NCBI GenBank assembly: GCA_964644525.1
Contig: CAZXWC010000095.1
Location: 1 to 5,740, forward strand
DNA from: BM714 sp964644525
Lineage (GTDB): Bacteria > Bacillota > Clostridia > Peptostreptococcales > BM714
DNA: 5,740 bases
Reading direction: 5' to 3'
This document shows, in pieces, positions 1 to 4,367 of the stretch (within the stretch, counting starts at the first letter, position 1; every line of letters begins with the position of its first letter). Under the pieces are notes generated by a model, which saw only the letters and a list, made by a program, of their open reading frames with translations, was not told the DNA's origin and did no database searches. The position numbers and the translations under genes are program-made.

Positions 1-281
1 ACTGTACTTTACTCTTTGCCTTTGCTTTTTCTTTTGTTTTTGCTTTTCCTTTCCACTTTCCACTTTCCACTTTCCACTTTCCACTGTACTTTACTCTTTG
101 CCTTTGCTTTTTCTTTTGTTTTTGCTTTTCCTTTCCANNNNNNNNNNNNNNNNNNNNNNNNNNNNNNNNNNNNNNNNNNNNNNNNNNNNNNNNNNNNNNN
201 NNNNNNNNNNNNNNNNNNNNNNNNNNNNNNNNNNNNNCTTTCCACTTTCCACTTTCTACTTTCTACTTCCTACTTTCTACT
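1..281 (-). repeat. Heptad/hexad repeat array 1
   Basis: Read on the minus strand this is a tandem array of 7-bp units (GTGGAAA, then GTAGAAA and GTAGGAA toward plsY) interrupted by blocks of A-rich 6-bp units (AAAAGC, AAAAAC, AAAGGC, AAAGAG). Five exact CTTTCCA units (plus strand) occupy 49-83, and six related units lie at 238-280. There is a higher-order period of 82 bp: positions 1-55 and 83-137 are identical over 55 bases. The array is broken by the N run. It starts at the window edge, so its full length is unknown. No terminator or promoter is visible inside it. Long open frames across it on both strands are by-products of the repeats, encoding repeated Lys-X dipeptides or Trp-Lys-Val-Glu-like heptapeptides. 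Confidence 0.9.
138..237. other. Assembly gap (100 N)
   Basis: Exactly 100 undetermined bases, the conventional placeholder for a gap of unknown size. The left flank ends with a complete CTTTCCA unit and the right flank begins with one, so repeat phase is preserved across it. The true length is probably different, perhaps several repeat units. Confidence 0.95.
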
Positions 282-866
282 TCTTATTGTGGCTCGAAGA
301 CCTTTTTCTTCTTTCCTGATTATTTTTTTTATATTGCCAATATGCATGCAAAGTCCCAAAAGCGCAAGCGCGGCACTTTCAATCAGTATTGCTTTTTCCA
401 TACCATAAAAATAAAGAAGGATCGGCAATCCCAAATAAACAGTCAGAGACCCCACAACAATATAGTCCGTGACTATGGTCAAAAAAAACACTGATGCCAT
501 CATCGCCAATCCTATTTCAAGCTCGAAGGCCAACATCATACCTACAAGCGAAGCCAGGCCCTTTCCTCCCTTGAATTTTAAATAGAAAGGAAACATGTGC
601 CCCAAAACCGCAAATATTCCTGCTGTGAAAGCCTGCAGGTTTCCTCCGAAAAAGAAAAAGGAAATTTTAACCGCCATAAAAGCTTTGAGCATATCAACAA
701 GGGCGGTAAAAACTCCGAATTTCCATCCCATAACTTGGGTGACATTAGAAGCCCCTGCATTGGATGAGCCCTTACCCCTTATGTCTATTTTACCGAAGAT
801 TTTTCCGATAAAGTACGCCGTCTGAACATTACCAAGCAGATATCCCAAAACTATCGATTCAAGCAT
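270..866 (-). CDS. plsY: PlsY-like glycerol-3-phosphate acyltransferase
   Basis: This integral membrane protein of 198 residues has the length and motif order of the PlsY family, which transfers the acyl group of acyl-phosphate to glycerol-3-phosphate to make lysophosphatidate, the first step of phospholipid synthesis. Visible motifs are the glycine/asparagine loop at residues 32-44 (GSSNAGASNVTQ), the second loop GHMFPFYLKFKGGKG (89-103) and a C-terminal HIGN (175-178), with hydrophobic segments between them. The conserved Arg that usually ends motif 1 is Gln44 here, so this is a divergent subfamily and substrate use is less certain. The ATG at 864-866 is chosen because GGAGG lies 9 bases upstream; a TTG at 887 gives a longer frame but has no such site. 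The last residues (about IRSRK) and the TAG stop are encoded in or next to the repeat array. No terminator follows. It is divergent from ribU and appears monocistronic. Confidence 0.9.
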   Translation of the reverse strand: MLESIVLGYLLGNVQTAYFIGKIFGKIDIRGKGSSNAGASNVTQVMGWKFGVFTALVDMLKAFMAVKISFFFFGGNLQAFTAGIFAVLGHMFPFYLKFKGGKGLASLVGMMLAFELEIGLAMMASVFFLTIVTDYIVVGSLTVYLGLPILLYFYGMEKAILIESAALALLGLCMHIGNIKKIIRKEEKGLRATIRSRK

Positions 867-902
867 AACGGTCAGCCTCCAGTACAAATGATCTTTTGAT
901 TC

Positions 903-934
903 ATTCTACCACAAACCCGCCATGAGTTTGTCAA
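903..934 (-). promoter_or_regulatory. Candidate plsY promoter
   Basis: On the minus strand there is a perfect -35 box TTGACA (929-934) and an extended -10 TGG-TAGAAT (TAGAAT at 903-908). The spacer is 20 bases, longer than the ideal 17, so the extended -10 may carry most of the activity. The leader to the ATG would be about 30 bases. Moderate confidence because of the spacing. Confidence 0.5.
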
Positions 935-955
935 CCCATTTTTGCCAATCACATC

Positions 956-984
956 TTGACTAAAAAAAAAATCGGTGCTATAAT
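956..984 (+). promoter_or_regulatory. ribU promoter
   Basis: TTGACT (956-961), a 17-base spacer and TATAAT (979-984) with an upstream TG (extended -10) make a near-consensus sigma-A promoter. Transcription should start near 991, just ahead of the FMN riboswitch. It is divergent from the plsY promoter. Confidence 0.88.
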
Positions 985-1003
985 TCTTTTAGAAAATTGA
1001 ATA

Positions 1004-1118
1004 TTTTCTTCAGGGTTGGGTGCAATTCCCTACCGGCGGTAAAGCCCGCGAGCCGAGAAATCGGTTGATTCGGATAATTTCCGAAGCCGACAGTTAAAGT
1101 CTGGATGAGAGAAGAAAA
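1004..1118 (+). promoter_or_regulatory. FMN riboswitch (RFN element)
   Basis: This is a complete FMN aptamer in the ribU leader. The highly conserved core blocks are present in order: AGGGTTGGGTG, AATTCCCTACCGGCGGTAA, GCCCGCGAGCC, the GGTTGATTCGG / CCGAAGCCGACAG pair, and AGTCTGGATGAGAGAAG. Stem P1 closes exactly: TTTTCTTC at 1004-1011 pairs with GAAGAAAA at 1111-1118, 8 of 8. FMN binding normally lowers expression of riboflavin synthesis or uptake genes, which fits the RibU gene directly downstream. Confidence 0.97.
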
Positions 1119-1134
1119 CTATAACGATATTTAA

Positions 1135-1160
1135 TGCCCTGGAATCCCTGATCCAGGGCA
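1135..1160 (+). promoter_or_regulatory. Leader hairpin, likely riboswitch expression platform
   Basis: TGCCCTGGA (1135-1143) and TCCAGGGCA (1152-1160) form a perfect 9-bp stem with an 8-base loop, between the FMN aptamer and the ribU ribosome binding site. The following TATTAATTT is only moderately T-rich, so this is a weak terminator candidate or part of a translational switch. Loop bases CCCTGA (1146-1151) are complementary to TCAGGG (1010-1015) at the start of the aptamer, offering a possible alternative fold that would compete with P1. Confidence 0.65.
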
Positions 1161-1181
1161 TATTAATTTGGGAGGAAGATT

Positions 1182-1766
1182 ATGAAAAGAACAAGTTCAA
1201 CAAACAAAATGGTCAAGACATCGGTCTTGTCCGTAATAGCTTTTGTACTAATGATGATAGAGATGCCGGTCCCACTGTTCCCGGCCTTTCTGAAACTTGA
1301 TTTGAGTGATTTGCCCGCGCTGGTCGGAGGATTCGCAATGGGCCCGGCCGTCGGCGTAACCATCGAGCTTATCAAGAATTTTCTGCATTTCATCACAAGA
1401 ACCTCAACCGCAGGGGTAGGCGAACTCGCAAACTTCATCGTCGGAGCCGCACTGGTTTTCCCCGCAAGCTACATCTATAAGATGAAAAAGTCCAAAACCC
1501 AGGCCTTAAAGGCATTGGCAGTCGGAACCGTTTCAATGGCAATCGCCGGCGGACTGGCCAATTATTTCATACTCTTGCCCTTTTACGCAAAACTAATGCC
1601 TCTTGATGTGATAATAGAGATGGGCAAGGTTGCTAATGCCGCAATAACTGATATGAAAACCCTGATATTATACGCTATTGTACCCTTCAACCTCATAAAG
1701 GGAGCGGCAATATCATTGGTAACACTTATGATTTACAAGAAGATGTCCGTCATTCTTCACAAGTAA
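1182..1766 (+). CDS. ribU: Riboflavin ECF transporter S component RibU
   Basis: The 194-residue hydrophobic protein matches the RibU family, the membrane subunit that binds riboflavin and works with a shared energising module (EcfT and two EcfA ATPases, not in this window) to import it. Family-like stretches visible are PAFLKLDLSDLPALVGGFA (residues 34-52) followed by GPAVG (54-58), then GVGELANFIVGA (78-89) and LLPFYAKLMPLD (131-142), spread across about six hydrophobic segments. GGGAGG lies 6 bases before the ATG, which fixes the start. The FMN riboswitch immediately upstream independently supports riboflavin as substrate. It stands alone on the plus strand; the reading frame ends only 5 bases before repeat array 2, and no good forward terminator is seen at its end. 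Confidence 0.95.
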   Translation: MKRTSSTNKMVKTSVLSVIAFVLMMIEMPVPLFPAFLKLDLSDLPALVGGFAMGPAVGVTIELIKNFLHFITRTSTAGVGELANFIVGAALVFPASYIYKMKKSKTQALKALAVGTVSMAIAGGLANYFILLPFYAKLMPLDVIIEMGKVANAAITDMKTLILYAIVPFNLIKGAAISLVTLMIYKKMSVILHK

Positions 1767-1769
1767 AAA

Positions 1770-1790
1770 AACTGCAAGCAGCTTGCAGTT
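1770..1790 (-). terminator. Hairpin with U-tract on the minus strand
   Basis: AACTGCAAG (1770-1778) and CTTGCAGTT (1782-1790) form a perfect 9-bp stem with a 3-base loop. The seven A residues at 1765-1771 become a T-tract on the minus strand, so it looks like an intrinsic terminator for transcription running leftward toward ribU. In the forward direction the hairpin is followed by GGCAGT and is not a classic terminator. It is also the outer end of repeat array 2. Confidence 0.55.
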
Positions 1791-1796
1791 GGCAGT
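1772..1796 (+). repeat. Left inverted end of array 2
   Basis: This 25-base end matches the reverse complement of 2203-2228 with two mismatches and one single-base indel; the innermost 13 bases (TGCAGTTGGCAGT) are exact. Together the pair resembles terminal inverted repeats of a non-coding mobile element, although similar units also occur inside the array. Confidence 0.6.
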
Positions 1797-1988
1797 AAGA
1801 ACAGTGGAACGTAGTAAGTGGAAAGTAGGAAGGAAGAGCAAAGATTAAAAGCAAAAACAAAGAGTAAAGAAAGTGGAACGTAGTAAGTAGTAAGCAGAAA
1901 GTAGCAAGTGGAAAGTGAAAACAGCTTGCAGTGGGCAGTAAGAACAGTGGAACGTAGTAAGTGGAAAGTAGGAAGGAAGAGCAAAGAT

Positions 1989-2088
1989 NNNNNNNNNNNN
2001 NNNNNNNNNNNNNNNNNNNNNNNNNNNNNNNNNNNNNNNNNNNNNNNNNNNNNNNNNNNNNNNNNNNNNNNNNNNNNNNNNNNNNNNN
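1989..2088. other. Assembly gap (100 N)
   Basis: Exactly 100 N, a placeholder of unknown true size. The left flank stops at GCAAAGAT and the right flank starts TAAAAGCAAA, the same junction as the uninterrupted copy at 1838-1850. The gap therefore breaks one repeat unit and may hide additional units or none. Confidence 0.95.
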
Positions 2089-2202
2089 TAAAAGCAAAGA
2101 GCAAATGTAAAACTCTGGAATTTTTCGATTTAATGCTTTTGTTTTTACTGCAAACTGCAGGCTGCTTACTGCCCACTGGTCCGTACTTGCTGCCAACTTA
2201 CA

Positions 2203-2228
2203 ACTGCCAACTGCAGGCTGTTTTGCAG
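2203..2228 (-). repeat. Right inverted end of array 2
   Basis: Read on the minus strand this begins CTGCAAAACAGCC and continues TGCAGTTGGCAGT, the counterpart of the left end at 1772-1796. It lies 13 bases before the terminator stem at 2242. Confidence 0.6.
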
Positions 2229-2241
2229 AAGTCAATAAAAC

Positions 2242-2271
2242 AACGCCTCCCCAACTGTATGGGAAGGCGTT
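2242..2271 (-). terminator. Terminator of the transglutaminase-like gene, possibly bidirectional
   Basis: AACGCCT (2242-2248) pairs with AGGCGTT (2265-2271), and CCC (2250-2252) with GGG (2261-2263), around a loop of about 8 bases. On the minus strand the stem is followed by TGTTTTATTG, and on the plus strand by TCTTATTCTTTCTTTT, so it could stop transcription from both sides. It lies 14 bases past the stop of the leftward gene. Confidence 0.8.
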
Positions 2272-2285
2272 TCTTATTCTTTCTT

Positions 2286-3080
2286 TTAAAAGATTTGGTC
2301 AACCGAGTAATTCATGCCGCTCTTTTCGAAGGAAAAATCCACTCCGTTGTCGAGGTAATATGCATCGAATGTTGTGTCTACAGTCACCCAAAGACCGGTC
2401 TCTGAATTGTATACTTGGTTCCATGCGTGATAGACATCGATTTCATTATTGTACCCCTTCACAAGCCGCGTGGGTATTCCGTTTATGCGAAGCATTGCGG
2501 CAAAGGCTGAGGAATAGTCGTAGCATATGCCCTTTTTCTCTTTAAGCATTGTGTTGGGATCCGGCACGTAGCTTCCGTCTATATGGTTTATCTTGTCGTA
2601 ATCGTAGTCGAATTCGTTTATTGCAAACGAATATACAGCCATGATTTTTTCTTTGTCTGTTTCGAGTCCTTCTGTAAGCTCAAGAGCCTTTTTGTATATG
2701 GGGTCTGTCTGTTCCCAATCGATTAAGTCACTCCTGTTTGTAAAGCACTCATTAGAAGCTTTAGTTGCATATTCAATCCTTTTGCTAAGTGCAATCCTAT
2801 AACGGTTGTCTGCTTTTTGCTCGAGAACGCAGATTCTGTAAGTTCCATCTCCCGACTGAAGCGGTAGAATGGATTCGTAATCCTCGTCCAAGTCATAGAA
2901 GAATCTCTCTCCCGATTTTTCAACCATCAGCTTTATTGCTTTTTCGCTTTCATTTTCATACCTGACCATGACAGTTCCATTTTCAAGATTTTCTATAGAA
3001 TCTATTTCCTGGGCAGAAACTCCCATCGTTGTCATCGCTATTACAATTATAGTGACTGTAAGCGCCAATATCCTGCGCAT
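2286..3080 (-). CDS. Secreted transglutaminase-like (papain-fold) protein
   Basis: A 264-residue protein with a signal peptide (MRR, hydrophobic residues 4-20, probable cleavage after VSA at 23), so it acts outside the membrane. The N-terminal 100 residues are predicted beta-rich and unrecognised. A transglutaminase-like core follows at about 140-240: Cys186 in GICYDYSSAFAAMLR, His218 in VYHAWNQVY and Asp235 in WVTVDTTFDA form the expected catalytic triad. Members of this superfamily are crosslinking enzymes, amidases or cysteine peptidases, and the sequence does not decide which. AAAGGAG lies about 8 bases before the ATG. The gene has its own promoter and a leader of about 245 bases with two c-di-GMP riboswitches, and a terminator directly downstream, so it is monocistronic. 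Its upstream neighbour on the same strand is a sortase, suggesting a role at the cell surface. Confidence 0.88.
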   Translation of the reverse strand: MRRILALTVTIIVIAMTTMGVSAQEIDSIENLENGTVMVRYENESEKAIKLMVEKSGERFFYDLDEDYESILPLQSGDGTYRICVLEQKADNRYRIALSKRIEYATKASNECFTNRSDLIDWEQTDPIYKKALELTEGLETDKEKIMAVYSFAINEFDYDYDKINHIDGSYVPDPNTMLKEKKGICYDYSSAFAAMLRINGIPTRLVKGYNNEIDVYHAWNQVYNSETGLWVTVDTTFDAYYLDNGVDFSFEKSGMNYSVDQIF

Positions 3081-3084
3081 AAAA

Positions 3085-3183
3085 AACTCTCCTTTCGGCG
3101 GCTGGCTGCCTTTCCTTTCGGGGAAGGCCCTCTAGCTTTGCGTATCCGGTTTTCACCGGTTTTGCCTTTATCGTTTGAAAGTT
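3085..3183 (-). promoter_or_regulatory. c-di-GMP-I riboswitch, gene-proximal copy
   Basis: On the minus strand the GEMM-I signature appears in order: GATAAAGGCAAA, a stem capped by GAAA, ACGCAAAGCTAGAGGGCCTT, CCCCGAAAGG, then GGCAGCCAGCCGCC. It repeats the distal copy at exactly 120 bp. Compared with that copy, the GAAA-capped stem has a terminal A-A mismatch and the base before ACGCAAAGC is T rather than G, so affinity may differ. Flanking AACTTTC (3177-3183) can pair with GAGAGTT (3085-3091), which overlaps the ribosome binding site AAAGGAG (3089-3095). This suggests control of translation. Confidence 0.92.
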
Positions 3184-3204
3184 GTTTGTCTGGAAAAATA
3201 AAAA

Positions 3205-3303
3205 AACTTGCCTTTCGGCGGCTGGCTGCCTTTCCTTTCGGGGAAGACCCTATAGCTTTGCGTCCCGGACTTTCAGCCGGTTTGCCTTTATCGCTTGTAA
3301 GTT
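3205..3303 (-). promoter_or_regulatory. c-di-GMP-I riboswitch, promoter-proximal copy
   Basis: This is the first aptamer transcribed. It carries GATAAAGGCAAACCGG, a GAAA-capped stem, GGGACGCAAAGCTATAGGG, CCCCGAAAGG and GGCAGCCAGCCGCC, a close match to the GEMM-I consensus. The 36 bases 3211-3246 are identical to 3091-3126. Flanking AACTTAC (3297-3303) can pair with GCAAGTT (3205-3211), and a T-rich run (minus-strand TTTTTATTTTT, 3194-3204) follows at once, so folding of the aptamer base could promote termination. Confidence 0.93.
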
Positions 3304-3331
3304 TAAAATCATTTACATATCTATCTAACTA

Positions 3332-3360
3332 ATGCTACCATGGCATTCTTGTTTTGTCAA
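3332..3360 (-). promoter_or_regulatory. Promoter of the transglutaminase-like gene
   Basis: On the minus strand: perfect -35 TTGACA (3355-3360), a 17-base spacer and an extended -10 TGG-TAGCAT (TAGCAT at 3332-3337). The start should be near 3325, about 20 bases before the first riboswitch. It lies 45 bases past the sortase stop, and no terminator is visible in between, so some read-through from the sortase gene is possible. Confidence 0.82.
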
Positions 3361-3404
3361 GCATATTTCTATTGTTTTCTGAATATTCAATAATTTGCCT
3401 TGGA

Positions 3405-4043
3405 TCAGTTTACTGTTCTGGTCTCAGTCTTTTTGTATTCCGTAAGCTCTCCCCTGACAATCAGCCTGTGGGTGGCAACGCCTATGGGCGTGCAGGTAAC
3501 GAGAGTAATGGTCCTCATTCCGGGCACATCGTCCAAAACCCATATTTCCTCCGGCTTTACTACAAAAACTTCAGTAACGGTATAAATATATGAATTCGTG
3601 CCGACTATAATCTCTATTTTGTCTCCCACCGCCACTTCGCCGAGGCGGTTGAAGTCACGCCCGTATGTGTAGTAGCGATGTCCGGCAACCGCAAAGTTGC
3701 CCATTTCACCTGGACGTTTCGATGTCTCGAAACGGGCGGGGGCTATCTTGAGGTTGGCGTCCGAGATGCCGTCAACTATTGGAACCGTCAAGTCTATCGA
3801 CGGTATTTTCATTATCTTGGAGATGCTTTCCTTGTCATAGTCGTCAACAGGATAAAGCACCTCGAAGCTAACCTCCACCTCGTGGTCCTCTTCAATTGCG
3901 GATTCTTCCGCCTCCTCATAGGTGTCGTTCATCTCTTCAAGGAGCCCGGCTTGATCCCTTACCTCCATGTATTCTTTAATTGAAGGATAGGCTATCAGCA
4001 TAATGCCTGCAACAACAAAAAGCCATGCCAGTTTTTTATTCAT
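3405..4043 (-). CDS. Sortase family transpeptidase
   Basis: A 212-residue membrane-anchored sortase, an extracellular cysteine transpeptidase that cleaves LPXTG-type signals and joins surface proteins to the cell wall or to each other. An N-terminal membrane segment (about 5-19) is followed by a Glu/Asp-rich linker (24-56) and the sortase barrel (about 76-200). The catalytic residues are visible: His122 in VAGHRYYTYG, Cys184 in TLVTCTP and Arg193 in THRLIVRGEL. The TCTPxGVxTHRLxVRG pattern resembles class C (pilus) sortases, but there is no C-terminal membrane segment, so the class is left open (C- or D-like). The ATG at 4041-4043 has GGGAGG 7 bases upstream. The frame stays open upstream to 4265, but this reads through repeats and lacks a good ribosome site. 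Its own promoter lies at 4128-4156. An LPQTG protein, a plausible substrate, is encoded just upstream. Confidence 0.93.
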   Translation of the reverse strand: MNKKLAWLFVVAGIMLIAYPSIKEYMEVRDQAGLLEEMNDTYEEAEESAIEEDHEVEVSFEVLYPVDDYDKESISKIMKIPSIDLTVPIVDGISDANLKIAPARFETSKRPGEMGNFAVAGHRYYTYGRDFNRLGEVAVGDKIEIIVGTNSYIYTVTEVFVVKPEEIWVLDDVPGMRTITLVTCTPIGVATHRLIVRGELTEYKKTETRTVN

Positions 4044-4060
4044 ATCTGATCCTCCCAAAA

Positions 4061-4127
4061 GTGGAAAGTAGCAAGTGGAAAGATTAATAACAGTGTTCAG
4101 TAAGCAGTGGGCAGTTGGCAGTGTGCA
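4061..4127 (+). repeat. Heptad repeat array 3 (sortase leader)
   Basis: Plus-strand units are GTGGAAA, GTAGCAA, GTGGAAA (4061-4081), an 11-base interruption, then GTGTTCA, GTAAGCA, GTGGGCA, GTTGGCA, GTGTGCA (4093-4127). The stretch AAGTAGCAAGTGGAAAG is shared with array 2 (about 1900-1916). It lies between the predicted sortase transcription start and the ribosome binding site. Confidence 0.85.
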
Positions 4128-4156
4128 TTTATATACAAAGGCAAAAACATTGCCAA
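4128..4156 (-). promoter_or_regulatory. Candidate sortase promoter
   Basis: On the minus strand: TTGGCA (4151-4156), a 17-base spacer and TATAAA (4128-4133). The predicted start near 4121 would give a leader of about 78 bases made mostly of repeat array 3. Confidence 0.65.
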
Positions 4157-4166
4157 TTCCCGGCAA
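4140..4166. promoter_or_regulatory. Alternating inverted repeats over the sortase -35 region
   Basis: GGCAA (4140-4144), TTGCC (4150-4154) and GGCAA (4162-4166) form two overlapping dyads with loops of 5 and 7 bases, covering the -35 box and most of the spacer. The position fits an operator, but the arms are only 5 bp and could be chance. Confidence 0.3.
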
Positions 4167-4298
4167 GGAACAAATTTCTACCTGCTGTATCAAACCCATT
4201 AAACATTCCAAGGCAAGAAAAGTAATTCCACTATCCGAAATATCCTTAAGTTGTCCTTTCGACATCTTTGAAATTCTTGTTTATGATAAATCTGAAAA

Positions 4299-4320
4299 AG
4301 GGGAGCGCAAGCGCTCCCCT
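4299..4320 (-). terminator. Terminator of the LPQTG protein gene
   Basis: AGGGGAGCGC (4299-4308) and GCGCTCCCCT (4311-4320) form a perfect 10-bp GC-rich stem. On the minus strand it is followed by TTTTCAGATTT. It lies 47 bases past the stop codon and separates the surface protein gene from the sortase gene. From here to the sortase promoter (4167-4298) I see nothing recognisable. Confidence 0.92.
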
Positions 4321-4367
4321 CAGGTAACACTACTTATTTAATTTTACCACTTTTTTAAAGTCTTGAA

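Larger units (their letters stand above)
1772..2228. repeat. Heptad/hexad repeat array 2 with inverted halves
   Basis: From 1788 the plus strand reads as 7-bp units: GTTGGCA, GTGGAAC, GTAGTAA, GTGGAAA, GTAGGAA, then an A-rich 6-bp block (1836-1869), then heptads again. Segment 1779-1845 recurs at 1922-1988 with one difference in 67 bases (offset 143 bp). The right part (about 2144-2228) carries the same kind of units on the opposite strand (GCCTGCA, GTTGGCA, GTTGTAA, GTGGGCA, GTAAGCA, GTTTGCA). The array thus consists of two facing halves around the N run. It fills the ribU-transglutaminase intergenic region; I see no gene in it. Confidence 0.88.

Noticed and set aside
9..408. Long open frames across array 1 on both strands
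   Set aside because: They are translations of 6- and 7-bp repeats and Ns (Lys-X dipeptides, Ser-Thr-Phe-His heptads) and overlap plsY antisense; no ribosome site.
867..887. TTG start for plsY at 887
   Set aside because: GGAGG at 876-880 is correctly placed for the ATG at 864-866 and would lie inside the longer version.
1..2228. CRISPR array
   Set aside because: Units are 6-7 bp and contiguous or in 82-143 bp blocks, without 23-47 bp repeats separated by unique spacers; no cas genes.
1750..2405. Open frames across array 2 on both strands
   Set aside because: They run through the N gap and repeat units and into neighbouring genes; repetitive composition, no recognisable domain.
3091..3246. 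Insertion sequence or simple direct repeat
   Set aside because: The 120-bp duplication is fully explained by two c-di-GMP-I aptamers; no transposase or terminal inverted repeats.
3678..3983. 101-residue plus-strand frame
   Set aside because: It is antisense to the sortase gene, which has catalytic motifs, a start site and codon structure on the other strand.
4044..4265. 74-residue N-terminal extension of the sortase frame
   Set aside because: It would be translated through repeat array 3 and lacks a ribosome site, whereas GGGAGG precedes the ATG at 4041-4043, which begins a normal membrane anchor. A small decayed gene in 4140-4265 cannot be excluded.
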